A DNA stretch of 64,000 nt from contig JADJHN010000002.1 of assembly GCA_016707485.1 (NCBI GenBank), positions 620,001 through 684,000 on the forward strand. Reading direction: 5' to 3'. This document shows, piece by piece, positions 16,980 to 25,112 of the stretch. The translations under genes and the position numbers were made by a program. Position 1 is the first letter of the stretch, and each line of letters opens with the position of its first letter. A model generated the notes under the pieces. The model saw only the letters and a program-made list of their open reading frames with translations. It did no database searches and had not been told where the DNA came from. Origin of the DNA: Lysobacterales bacterium (GTDB lineage Bacteria > Pseudomonadota > Gammaproteobacteria > Xanthomonadales > Rhodanobacteraceae).

Positions 16980-18155
16980 ATGCATATCCGACGCTGCGCC
17001 GTCGTCTTCATCGAACCCCGCGAGCGTCTGGATTTCGATCTGGGCCGCCTTGTCGCGGGTGGTACGGGCGTCGAAATGCTGCGCGAATGGATTGCCCTGG
17101 CCGCCCACCTGGATGACGAGATTGCGCTGGATACAGCCGAGCTCGCCGCGCTCGGCGCACTGTCGCTCGAAGAATGGATCGACTTCGACGACGCTTGCCG
17201 CACGCTGCCGCGCGAGGCGCTGGAGCGCCTGCTCGACAAGGGCTTGCTGCTTGGCGATGGCGACGACCACGCCGGCACGCGCGAGCGCGACGAGCAGGTG
17301 CGCACCAGCCATTGGCGTGGACTGGCCGCCACCGTGCATCGGCATACGCGTTGGAGTGGCGTCGACACCCTGGAGGCCGAGCGTCGGTTCGGCGAGGAAA
17401 CAGATCGGCCGTTTCTTGAGCGGCTGGGCGAGCCCGAATCGCCTGTTCGCGAACGCGTCGAGCCGTCACGACGCATGGCCCTGCAGCCGGCTCGGGAAAG
17501 CAGCCTGGAGGTGCTGATCCGGCAGCGCGTCACCTGCCGCAACTGGGATGCTTCAAGGCCGCTCTCGGCTGAGGATTTCGCCAGCACCCTTTTTCGCACG
17601 TTTGCCGCCCGCGCGGTCAGCGACGAGCCGGGCATCACGGTGATGAAACGTGCCGTGCCTTCGGCCGGCGGCCTGCACCCGACCGAGGCCTATCTGCTGG
17701 TGCAGAACGTCGAGGGCGTGCCGCCGGGGCTGTATCACTACCACCCGATCGATCATGCGCTGGAGCCGCTGAGCGACATCGCCGCGGATGACAGTCAGGC
17801 GCTAGCCCTGCGCATCGTCGCCGGGCAGCGTCATTTCATGAAGGCGCACGTGATCATCATTCTGGCCAGCAGGTTTCGGCGCACATTCTGGAAATATCGC
17901 AATCACGCCAAGGCCTATCGCGCCATCATTCTCGATGCCGGCCATCTGTCGCAGACGCTGTATCTCGCCGCTGCCGAGCGGGGTCTCGCCGCGTTCATCA
18001 CCGCCGCCGTGAACGAACGCGATATCGAGGAAATTTTCGGCCTTGATCCAATGCTCGAAGGGGTGCTCGCGGTCAGCGGATTCGGCTGGCGCGGCGAGCT
18101 GGTCGATGAGGTCGAGTTCGATCCGCTTCGCAGCGTCTGGCCGCGCTCGCGCTGA
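16980..18155 (+). CDS. SagB-like putative peptide maturation dehydrogenase
   Basis: This 391-residue protein has a C-terminal FMN-dependent nitroreductase/SagB (ThcOx) domain from about residue 175: the RRTCR-like RVTCRNWD start, PSAGGLHPTEAYL, GLYHYHP, YRAIILDAGHLSQTLYLAAAERGL and a final GFGWRG. In thiazole/oxazole RiPP pathways SagB enzymes oxidise azolines to azoles. The N-terminal 170 residues are family-specific, possibly for substrate binding. It corresponds to the NCBIfam idea 'putative peptide maturation dehydrogenase' (TIGR04511, from memory). No YcaO or SagC cyclodehydratase is visible nearby. ATG 16980 follows a TACACT element (16946-16951) that could serve as a -10 box. Confidence 0.85.
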   Translation: MHIRRCAVVFIEPRERLDFDLGRLVAGGTGVEMLREWIALAAHLDDEIALDTAELAALGALSLEEWIDFDDACRTLPREALERLLDKGLLLGDGDDHAGTRERDEQVRTSHWRGLAATVHRHTRWSGVDTLEAERRFGEETDRPFLERLGEPESPVRERVEPSRRMALQPARESSLEVLIRQRVTCRNWDASRPLSAEDFASTLFRTFAARAVSDEPGITVMKRAVPSAGGLHPTEAYLLVQNVEGVPPGLYHYHPIDHALEPLSDIAADDSQALALRIVAGQRHFMKAHVIIILASRFRRTFWKYRNHAKAYRAIILDAGHLSQTLYLAAAERGLAAFITAAVNERDIEEIFGLDPMLEGVLAVSGFGWRGELVDEVEFDPLRSVWPRSR

Positions 18156-18180
18156 GTGTCGACGCCAGCGGCTGGCTGGC

Positions 18181-19251
18181 TCAGGCATGTGCGTCATGGG
18201 CGAGGTAGTACTGCAACTGGGCGACGACGGCGAGGGCGGTCACTTCAGGGCCGTCGCCACCCAGGCGCAAGCCGGCCGGAGCATACAAACGCGGCTCCAA
18301 CTGGGTGGCGATGATGTCACCGAGGCGGGTGAGGAAGGCGTCGCGGCGTTCGGGAGGCCCAAGCAGTCCGATGTAGCCGATGCCGGCCGTGGCCAGGTGG
18401 CGCAGATAGCCGAGATCGATCTCGAAATCGTTGCCGCCAATGATCGCCGCGTCGAAATGGCGTTCGGCAAGCAGCTCCGGCAGGTCATCCGGAAGATGGC
18501 GGTGGAGCTGGTCGGCATCGCGGCTCACCGCCGGGCCCAGGCTGTCCGCGCGCGCATCGATGATTTCGGCATACCAGCCGAGCAGGTGGGCGAGGCGCAC
18601 GATGGTCAGTGATTCAACGCCGCTGCCGAGCAGGGCAAGGCGTGGCGGTGGCGCGAAGGTCAGGCTGACGTGACGAACGAAATGGCGGGCAAAGGCGCAG
18701 GGGTTGCCGTGGTTGTCGAATGCAAACATTTCCTGGCCGATGCGCGCTTCCCCGGCACCGAAGCTGACATTGCGCTCGGCGTCATCGCCCAGTTCCAGCC
18801 GCAGGCGCAACCAGGCGCTGCTGGTGCAGGCCTTGCCCAGGGCATCGCGCAGCGGCGCGGCGCGACTCGGCAACGGCAAGAGCAGGATATGCAGGATGCC
18901 GCCACCGCGATCGGCTTCCATCGCGGTATGGCTGCTGTCTTGTCGCGAATCCAGCGCGACTGCAATGGCCTTGCCGTTGGCCAGCACCGTTCGTGCCGCT
19001 TCATGCAGGCGTTGCTGCAGGGTACCGCCAGCGAGCGCGCCGGTGACATGGCCACTTTCGGCATACAAGGCCATCGCGCCCTGTTTCCGCGATGCCGATC
19101 CGGAGGTTTCCACGAGCACGGCAAGAACGCCGTCGACGGATTGTGCGGCCAGCGCGAGGGCTGATTCGATCATGCCGCGCATGCCGCCATAGGCCGAAAC
19201 CGCTGCAACGGCGGATCGCAAGGGCAGCGCCGGGGAAAGGGAGTTCACCAT
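18181..19251 (-). CDS. XdhC/CoxI family protein
   Basis: This 356-residue protein has an N-terminal XdhC_CoxI domain (ALALAAQSVDGVLAVLVETSGSASRKQGAM, with the family's GSAxRxxGAxM pattern) and a C-terminal Rossmann-like domain (RLALLGSGVESLTIVRLAHLLGW). Members bind molybdenum cofactor and help insert the sulfurated form into xanthine dehydrogenase-type enzymes. No molybdoenzyme gene is visible here. The start is uncertain: ATG 19251 (MVNS) has no clear ribosome site, and ATG 19182 (MRGMIESA) would match the usual family N-terminus better. It is convergent with the SagB-like gene with a 25-bp gap. Confidence 0.85.
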   Translation of the reverse strand: MVNSLSPALPLRSAVAAVSAYGGMRGMIESALALAAQSVDGVLAVLVETSGSASRKQGAMALYAESGHVTGALAGGTLQQRLHEAARTVLANGKAIAVALDSRQDSSHTAMEADRGGGILHILLLPLPSRAAPLRDALGKACTSSAWLRLRLELGDDAERNVSFGAGEARIGQEMFAFDNHGNPCAFARHFVRHVSLTFAPPPRLALLGSGVESLTIVRLAHLLGWYAEIIDARADSLGPAVSRDADQLHRHLPDDLPELLAERHFDAAIIGGNDFEIDLGYLRHLATAGIGYIGLLGPPERRDAFLTRLGDIIATQLEPRLYAPAGLRLGGDGPEVTALAVVAQLQYYLAHDAHA

Positions 19252-19339
19252 ACAATTGCAAGTGTACGCACAAATGCCCGCTCGGAGCTGCGCGCGGGCG
19301 GCGACTTCGACGAAGGTACAATGCCTTGCGCACGGCGCT

Positions 19340-20839
19340 TCAGGCGGGATCGAAACGTCGGTACTGGATGGCTTCGGACAGGTGTACGGCGTCGATATCG
19401 CGGCTTGCCGCCAGATCGGCAATGGTGCGTGCCGAGCGCAGGATGCGGTGATAGGCGCGTGCCGAGAGGCCAAGGCGTTCCACCGCGCGGTCAAGCAGCT
19501 TGTGTTCGCTTTCTCCAAGCGCGCAATCACGCTCGGTTTCGCGATTGCTGAGCCAGGCATTGGCCTTGCCGGATCGCGCCAGTTGCCGCTCGCGCGCCGC
19601 GCACACGCGTTCGCGCACCTGTGCCGAGCTTTCCCCGGCATGACTGGCGCGCAGTTCGGCATGATCGACCCGCGGCACCTCGAGCTTGAGATCGATGCGA
19701 TCGAGCAGCGGCCCGGAAATCCGCGACCGATAACGGGCGATCTGATCAGGCGTGCAGCGGCAGCGTCCGCCGGGATCGCCGGAATGGCCGCACGGGCAGG
19801 GATTCATCGCCGCGACAAGCTGGAAGCGCGCCGGGAAATCGGCCTGCCGTGCCGCGCGCGAAATGGTCAAGTGGCCCGATTCGATCGGTTCACGCAAGAC
19901 CTCGAGCACGCGGCGGTCGAATTCCGGCAGTTCATCCAGAAAGAGCACGCCGTGATGGGCCAGTGACACCTCACCGGGTCGCGGCACTGAACCGCCACCC
20001 ACCAGGGCGACCGCGGAGGCGGTGTGGTGCGGGGCGCGAAAGCCGCGACGCATCCAGTCATCCAGTTCATTGACGCAGCCGGCCACCGAGCGCACGGCGG
20101 CGAGTTCGAGGGCCTCGTGTTCGGCGAGTGGCGGCAGGATGCCCGGCAAGCGACTGGCCAGCATGGTCTTGCCGGTACCGGGCGGGCCCACGAGAAGGAG
20201 GTTGTGCGCGCCGGCGGCGGCGACTTCCAGGGCACGCCGGGCCTGTTGCTGGCCGCGCACTTCGCTGAGATCCGGAGCGTGCCGAGCGGGTGCCATGGGC
20301 GCGCCGCGTTCAACCCTGGGCAATTCCTCGCGGCCACAAAGATGCGCGCAGACTTCGAGCAGACTGCCGGCGCTGCGTACGTCGGCGGTACTTGCCAGCG
20401 CTGCTTCGGCGGCGTTCTGACGCGGAACGATGACGCTGCGGCCGGTGCGTGCGGCACGCAGGACCGCAGGCAACACCCCGTGCACGGCACGCAGTTCGCC
20501 GGAGAGGGCAAGCTCGCCGAGAAACTCGAACTTGTCCAGGCGCTCGCGCGGGATGCTGCCGTTGGCGGCGAGGATGCCGACCGCGATCGGCAGGTCGAAG
20601 CGCCCACCGTCCTTGGGCAGGTCGGCCGGGGCCAGGCCGACGGTGATCTTGCGTTGCGGATATTCGAGCTGACAATTGAGGATCGCCGCACGCACGCGAT
20701 CACGCGCTTCGCGCACCGCAGTTTCCGGCAAGCCGACGATGGAGGTGGATGGCAAGCCGCCGGAGAGATGGACTTCGCAGGTGACCAGCGGCGCGCTGAC
20801 GCCTTCCTGGGCGCGGCTGTAGACGACGGCGAGACTCAT
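19340..20839 (-). CDS. comM: YifB/ComM family Mg-chelatase-like AAA+ ATPase
   Basis: This is a 499-residue hexameric helicase-like ATPase which, in Vibrio and Acinetobacter, promotes branch migration during natural transformation. The N-terminal ChlI-like domain starts MSLAVVYSRAQEGV. Walker A is GPPGTGKTML near residue 217, the HHTASAVALVGGG motif follows, and Walker B is GVLFLDELPEF near 297. A CxCG...C zinc-like cluster (NPCPCGHSGD...CRC) precedes the C-terminal ChlI domain. Length is normal for the family. It lies downstream of ubiK on the same strand, an arrangement common in this order. A comF homologue also occurs in the window, so competence functions are at least encoded. Confidence 0.96.
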   Translation of the reverse strand: MSLAVVYSRAQEGVSAPLVTCEVHLSGGLPSTSIVGLPETAVREARDRVRAAILNCQLEYPQRKITVGLAPADLPKDGGRFDLPIAVGILAANGSIPRERLDKFEFLGELALSGELRAVHGVLPAVLRAARTGRSVIVPRQNAAEAALASTADVRSAGSLLEVCAHLCGREELPRVERGAPMAPARHAPDLSEVRGQQQARRALEVAAAGAHNLLLVGPPGTGKTMLASRLPGILPPLAEHEALELAAVRSVAGCVNELDDWMRRGFRAPHHTASAVALVGGGSVPRPGEVSLAHHGVLFLDELPEFDRRVLEVLREPIESGHLTISRAARQADFPARFQLVAAMNPCPCGHSGDPGGRCRCTPDQIARYRSRISGPLLDRIDLKLEVPRVDHAELRASHAGESSAQVRERVCAARERQLARSGKANAWLSNRETERDCALGESEHKLLDRAVERLGLSARAYHRILRSARTIADLAASRDIDAVHLSEAIQYRRFDPA

Positions 20840-20902
20840 CTGCGGCGGGCCATGGTCGCGACGAGTCGGTGCTGCGGGCCGCTGTGTCGACGGCCGCCGC
20901 GA

Positions 20903-21163
20903 TCAGTGTCGCGGTTGCGCGGAGAGCGAAGCTTCGAGCGCGGCGAGCTGGCGCTCGAGCTGCTCGATCTTCTCGCGCGTGCGCAGCAGCACGCAGCGCT
21001 GTACATCGAACTCCTCGCGGGTGACCAGGTCGAGCTTGCCGAGCCCCGATTGCAGGATCGCGCGGAAATTCCTGCCCAGGTCATCACGGGCATCCTTGAG
21101 GCCGGGCGGAACAACCGCGGCGAGGCGCTGGCTCAGTTCGTCGATGGTGGTGGCACTGATCAT
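20903..21163 (-). CDS. ubiK: Ubiquinone biosynthesis accessory factor UbiK
   Basis: This 86-residue BMFP-family protein has an amphipathic N-terminal helix (ISATTIDELSQRLAAVVP) and a C-terminal coiled coil (VTREEFDVQRCVLLRTREKIEQLE broken over 50-75). UbiK binds UbiJ and supports aerobic ubiquinone synthesis in the Ubi complex. The family start is MI..; ATG 21161-21163 is therefore used rather than the longer ORF start at 21193. The stop is 63 bases before the comM start. A ubiA gene is elsewhere in the window but not linked. Confidence 0.92.
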   Translation of the reverse strand: MISATTIDELSQRLAAVVPPGLKDARDDLGRNFRAILQSGLGKLDLVTREEFDVQRCVLLRTREKIEQLERQLAALEASLSAQPRH

Positions 21164-21435
21164 GGTGGACCCCGAAGCAGACAGAAAGGGCAATGGTACG
21201 CGGCCACGCCGGCGAAGGATCCTGTTGGCTTTCCTTGCCCGGCAATTGCTGCGGCAGGTGCCGGCTGCGTTGACGCGAAGGTCAACACAGCCGGCTGCAA
21301 TTCCCTGCGTGCATCCGTGCCTGCCTCCATGCTCGCGTCCCAGCGCCTGCGTCAGCGGTGTTGCCGACGGGCCATCCCTTGGACACAGAGTCTAGGCAGC
21401 GGCGGGGCAAAGCACAGTGGGCGTTTTCTGATTCT

Positions 21436-21457
21436 CGTGTAGGAAATTTCCTACACG
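21436..21457. promoter_or_regulatory. Perfect 22-bp palindrome upstream of glnB
   Basis: The half site is CGTGTAGGAAA and its exact reverse complement follows directly, so all 22 bases are symmetrical. It lies 68 bp before the glnB start. The core TAGG-AAATTT-CCTA resembles operators of NarL/FixJ-type response regulators: one base pair per half differs from the GacA/LetA-type TGTAAG-N6-CTTACA consensus as I remember it. The binding protein is unknown. Confidence 0.7.
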
Positions 21458-21524
21458 CAAGCGGTGCGGCGCGGCAGCGGGGGCGGTTATAGTCATGCCT
21501 GTTGCGGATGCGAGGAAGAGCCCG

Positions 21525-21863
21525 ATGAAAATGGTCATGGCGATCATCAAGCCGTTCAAGCTCGACGATGTGCGCGAGGCCCTGGCCGAAGTCGGCGTGC
21601 AGGGCATCACGGTCAGCGAGGTCAAGGGCTTTGGCCGGCAGAAGGGACATACCGAGCTCTATCGCGGGGCCGAATACGTTGTCGATTTCCTGCCGAAGAT
21701 CAAGATTGAAATCGCCGTCGCCGAGGATCAGCTCGAACGCGTCATCGAAACCCTGCGCGAAAGCGCCAACACCGGCAAGATCGGCGACGGCAAGATTTTC
21801 GTCTGGCAGCTGGACCAGGTCATGCGCATCCGTACCGGCGAGCTCGACAACGATGCCCTGTGA
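21525..21863 (+). CDS. glnB: P-II nitrogen regulatory protein (GlnB type)
   Basis: This 112-residue P-II signal protein senses 2-oxoglutarate, ATP/ADP and uridylylation state, and controls NtrB and glutamine synthetase adenylylation. The T-loop Tyr51 that is uridylylated is present (ELYRGAEY). Asp54 and the VDFLPK context match GlnB, whereas GlnK usually has Asn54, so I use glnB. B-loop TGKIGDGKIF is intact. ATG 21525 (MKMVMAII) is the family start. No amtB follows. A perfect palindrome at 21436-21457 precedes it. ntrBC, its likely partners, are about 35 kb away in the same window. Confidence 0.94.
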   Translation: MKMVMAIIKPFKLDDVREALAEVGVQGITVSEVKGFGRQKGHTELYRGAEYVVDFLPKIKIEIAVAEDQLERVIETLRESANTGKIGDGKIFVWQLDQVMRIRTGELDNDAL

Positions 21864-21884
21864 AAAGCGCCTGGAGTCTGCCTG

Positions 21885-21912
21885 TTGACATGCAAATGCG
21901 AATCGTTATCAT
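21885..21912 (+). promoter_or_regulatory. hemP promoter with overlapping Fur box
   Basis: A consensus -35 TTGACA (21885-21890) is followed after 16 bases by TATCAT (21907-21912). Between and across them lies a 7-1-7 Fur-type site at 21897-21911 (TGCGAAT C GTTATCA), which matches 11 of 14 defined positions of TGATAAT-N-ATTATCA. Iron-replete repression of hemP is expected. Confidence 0.8.
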
Positions 21913-21942
21913 CTGAGGTCTGTTCCGCTCGGAGGATTCGCC

Positions 21943-22152
21943 ATGTTGAGCCTTGATTCGCATTCGTCCGTTGACACGTCGCTTGTCGAGGTACAAACGC
22001 CGTCGCGTGCGCGCCTGCCCATTGGCCGCCAACAGATCCGCATCGACAGCGCCAGCCTGCTGCAGGGCACGCGTGAGCTGCTCATTGCCCACGCCGGCGA
22101 GGAATACCGCCTGCGCCTGACGCGCAACGACAAGCTCATCCTGACCAAATAG
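21943..22152 (+). CDS. hemP: Hemin uptake protein HemP
   Basis: This is a 69-residue protein with the HemP signature in its C-terminal half: I(D/S)S..LL.G.REL.I.HAGEEYRLR.T...KLILTK. Members are small cytoplasmic proteins encoded with haem uptake systems and are usually Fur-regulated. Start ATG 21943 has a strong GGAGG 7 bases upstream. The promoter just upstream carries a Fur box. No haem receptor or ABC transporter follows; the next gene is an unknown at 22365, and a TonB receptor with its own Fur box lies 8 kb away. Confidence 0.92.
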   Translation: MLSLDSHSSVDTSLVEVQTPSRARLPIGRQQIRIDSASLLQGTRELLIAHAGEEYRLRLTRNDKLILTK

Positions 22153-22364
22153 GCCCGCGCCTGCGGCAAACGCTCGAACGCCGCGCTGCGGTCAACGACT
22201 TGGCAGCGCACGTGCTCGATCGCAGCAGCCAGCCTGCGGCCGTCCCGCCATCCACGGTCCTTCGCCAGCCATCACCCGCCCAGCGCGCATTGCCGCAAGC
22301 GCAGACCGGGCAACCAGGCAAGAGCCTGTCGGCAAGACCGAATGACCGGCATTGAGGGACCAAG

Positions 22365-23033
22365 ATGAGCGACGGAAGTGGCGTCAACGATTTGACGGGT
22401 GTCCTCGATCTGCTCGCCGACGAAGGCAATGGTGGTCATTTCGCGCATGCCTCGCGCGTGCCGCGCAAGCCGCCGGCAGCAGTGCCCACGCTGTGCGACT
22501 TCGCCGAGTGGCTGCCACGCCTCGGACCGGTGCTCTGGCTGGAGCGCCAGGCCACCAGCGGGCAGGCGCGAATCTGTGCGGACGCGCGCTCCGGGCCGCT
22601 GCTGCTCGATCATCCGGCCCTGGTCACCTTGTGCAACGCACGCAAGCTGTGTGTCCATCACGCGATCACCGCGCACGGTCCGCGCGAATGGGTGAGTTTC
22701 CATTCCGCCAGTGGCAGCGTCGATGCGCGCCTCTACCTGTTACCCGATTCCGATGTGCTGGCCTGGGACGAGATGATCCCGGGCCTGCGCATGACTTGCG
22801 CCGGGGCGCAGCACGACGAGGCACCGACGCACGCGAATTTCCTGCGCCGCGCGCTCGCCAGGTTTGGCCAACGCTGGCAGGCGCGCCTGCTCGAGTTCCG
22901 CAGTTCGCCGCGGCCATGGTTGCATGTGCTCGATGCCCAGGCACCGCTGAAGATCTCGCTGCTGGGCATCGAGCTGGCAGGACATGTCGTGCGCGACCAG
23001 AACGCCGAATGGATTTCGCCCCTGCATCGCTAG
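22365..23033 (+). CDS. Hypothetical protein downstream of hemP
   Basis: This 222-residue soluble protein has no signal peptide or membrane helix. Possible features are a Trp-rich acidic segment (DFAEWLPRLGPVLWLERQ, about 45-62) and several Cys/His residues (LCNARKLCVHH near 90-100). I do not recognise the family. It lies 212 bp downstream of hemP on the same strand and no other promoter is obvious. A link to haem handling is therefore possible and worth testing, but it rests only on position. The intervening 212 bp shows no ORF that I trust. Confidence 0.65.
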   Translation: MSDGSGVNDLTGVLDLLADEGNGGHFAHASRVPRKPPAAVPTLCDFAEWLPRLGPVLWLERQATSGQARICADARSGPLLLDHPALVTLCNARKLCVHHAITAHGPREWVSFHSASGSVDARLYLLPDSDVLAWDEMIPGLRMTCAGAQHDEAPTHANFLRRALARFGQRWQARLLEFRSSPRPWLHVLDAQAPLKISLLGIELAGHVVRDQNAEWISPLHR

Positions 23034-23069
23034 GAGCCAGCGCGGTTGCGTACCGCCACAAGGCGACTC

Positions 23070-24140
23070 CTAGTACCACTCGATCAGCGACAGGCCGATG
23101 CCGGCATACCAGGCGCGGTGGTTGTAGTCGATCAGGCTTTCGCCGTAGCCGTTGAAGATCTGCACATGGCCGCGCAGCGGCGGTGCAATCGGAAAGGCCC
23201 AGTCGAACTGAACGGCACCGTGGCTGCGTGCGCCGCCGCGCAGGGAGTGGCGCAGCATCAATGCGTACTGCGAGTCACCGGCAACCTTGATGATCTGCAT
23301 GTCGCCGCGACCCATGTAGTCGCTGATGTCGGGATTGTCGTCCTCGCCGATCTCGAACATGCGCCACCACGGCCGCAGCAGCAGCGTCCAGTTTTCACGC
23401 TCCAGGCCAAGCGCGGCGGTAGCGCGGTTCCAGCTGCGCGACAACGGATCGCTGCGGCCGTTGGACTGATGTACCAGGCCAAAGCCGAGCATGCGCGCCT
23501 TCCAGCCCAGCACATCGAAGTCGGTGCGGAAGACCAGCTGCGCCTCCGGCTCGTAATTGGTTTCGCGAAACGGCCGCGAGCGATCTCCGTTGAAGATCTG
23601 CCAGTGCGAAACCTGGGTGTAGCCCATCCACAAGTCGCCGTTGTCGCCGAACAGGTCGTTGGCCAGCTTGGTCTTCAGGCTGATCTGGTATTTCAGCTCA
23701 CCGCGATTGATGCCTTGCGGGCTGGACACGTTGTTCTCCGGCGTCGGCGAGCTTGGCGTCTGGTTGGTGCGCGAGGTGTAGAACGGCATCAGGTAGATCG
23801 GCCGGAACGGGCGGATGCAGAACGTGGCGGGCTTGGGATCCTCGGCCGTGTCGGCATCCAGCTCCCAACGCGCATCGAGCAGCGAACTGGGGGCGCCCTT
23901 GTCGCAGCGATTGACGTCGCCGAGTGTCTCGTTGGAAAACACGTCGGCCGGTCGCGTCGCCGCGAGCGTGCGCTCGGCCGGCATCTCGCGACCTACTGCG
24001 CGGTCATAGCAGGCCAGGCGGGCAGCGGCCTCGTCGATGCGCGCGCAAGCACTCGGTCCGGCACCCGGCTCATCGGCATGGATGAGCGGCGACGCGCCTG
24101 CGAGGAGCACCAGCAACACGGTTTGCAGCGTGCGCGTCAT
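23070..24140 (-). CDS. pldA: Outer membrane phospholipase A1
   Basis: This 356-residue precursor has a Sec signal peptide cleaved after about residue 22 (PLIHA-DEP). OMPLA forms a 12-strand outer-membrane barrel and hydrolyses phospholipids in the outer leaflet. The catalytic motif HQSNGRSDPLSRSWNR (about residues 226-241) contains the active His and Ser and the calcium-site Ser and Asn. The barrel ends in SLIEWY with an aromatic last residue, as outer-membrane proteins do. A mature N-terminal extension with CARIDEAAARLACYD precedes the barrel, as in other members of this order. It is convergent with the 22365 gene. Confidence 0.94.
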   Translation of the reverse strand: MTRTLQTVLLVLLAGASPLIHADEPGAGPSACARIDEAAARLACYDRAVGREMPAERTLAATRPADVFSNETLGDVNRCDKGAPSSLLDARWELDADTAEDPKPATFCIRPFRPIYLMPFYTSRTNQTPSSPTPENNVSSPQGINRGELKYQISLKTKLANDLFGDNGDLWMGYTQVSHWQIFNGDRSRPFRETNYEPEAQLVFRTDFDVLGWKARMLGFGLVHQSNGRSDPLSRSWNRATAALGLERENWTLLLRPWWRMFEIGEDDNPDISDYMGRGDMQIIKVAGDSQYALMLRHSLRGGARSHGAVQFDWAFPIAPPLRGHVQIFNGYGESLIDYNHRAWYAGIGLSLIEWY

Positions 24141-24230
24141 CTACGGAACCCGGATCGTGATGAGCGTGCATGGTAGCGGATCGACGCCCCCGGCAGGGCA
24201 TGTGCGGCCGGTTCCAGCTGCGGGTTGGCG

Positions 24231-25112
24231 TCAACGGCGAATGCGTCGTGAACCGCGCAACTGGTCGATGGGGAAGCTGGCGATGTCCTGGTTGCCGGAA
24301 CGCCGTGGCTGACCGGCATCGGGTGCCCAGGCCTGGGCGTAGACGACCTCATAGGTTGCCGGCAAGAGACCGTTGGCGCGCAAGGGTTCGTATGCATCGA
24401 CCACGCGTTGCAGGTGCGCCTTGCCGGTCAGGCTGCGCGAGCGTTGCGGGTCCGCATTGGTCGCGCCGATCGCGCGCAACTCGTGCATCAGGCTGCGCAG
24501 GTCCGGGTAGGTCAGGACGAAGGTGTCGCGCTCAAGCACCGGGTCGCGGAAGCCGGCGGCTAGCATGGCATCGCCAATCTGCTGGATGTCGAGGAAGCGG
24601 CTGACATGCGCCGTCGCATCGACTTCGGCAAACGCGTTGCGCAACTCGTGCAGGGTCTGCGGACCGAAGCTGCTGAACAGGAGCATGCCTTGCGGACGCA
24701 TGACCCGACGCATGCCGTCGAACACGGCATCCAGGGATCCGCACCATTGCAGGCACAGGTTCGAGTGCAGCAGGTCGATGCAGGCATCGGCCAGAGGCAG
24801 GGCCTCGGCATCGCCGCAGACCCGTGCGAAAGGGCGCAGCCAGGTGCGCTGCCGACGCGCCGCCTGAAGCATCGGCAGGGCCAGGTCCAGGGCGATGGTC
24901 TGCGCCTGCGGATAGCGTTGGCGAAGGCTCGCCGTGCCACGGCCGGTGCCTGCACCGAGATCGAGGATGCGGGCAGGTGCCAGCGCGGCATCGTCGAGGC
25001 GTTCCTGCAGGCGCAGGCGCACTTCGTCCTGCAGGGTGGCATGTGCGTCATAGGTGGGCGCCGCACGACCAAACGCGCGGCGAACCTTGGTCGTGTCGAA
25101 GATCCCGCTCAT
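24231..25112 (-). CDS. bioC: Malonyl-ACP O-methyltransferase BioC
   Basis: This is a 293-residue SAM-dependent methyltransferase that methylates malonyl-ACP to start pimelate synthesis on the fatty-acid machinery. Motif I is LDLGAGTGRGTASL near residues 50-63. The N-terminal VRRAFGRAAPTYDAHA pattern is typical of BioC, as is LLHSNLCLQW. Its ATG overlaps the bioH stop (ATGA at 25109-25112), so it is the last gene of bioB-bioF-bioH-bioC. The C-terminus is basic (RGSRRIRR). Confidence is high because domain and operon agree. Confidence 0.95.
   Translation of the reverse strand: MSGIFDTTKVRRAFGRAAPTYDAHATLQDEVRLRLQERLDDAALAPARILDLGAGTGRGTASLRQRYPQAQTIALDLALPMLQAARRQRTWLRPFARVCGDAEALPLADACIDLLHSNLCLQWCGSLDAVFDGMRRVMRPQGMLLFSSFGPQTLHELRNAFAEVDATAHVSRFLDIQQIGDAMLAAGFRDPVLERDTFVLTYPDLRSLMHELRAIGATNADPQRSRSLTGKAHLQRVVDAYEPLRANGLLPATYEVVYAQAWAPDAGQPRRSGNQDIASFPIDQLRGSRRIRR

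Noticed and set aside
10739..18155. Interpreting the 'cyclase' as a peptide cyclase or expecting a YcaO azole synthase
   Set aside because: The domain is a class III nucleotide cyclase fold, and no YcaO, SagC or lantibiotic dehydratase sequence is visible. The family name refers to nucleotide cyclase.
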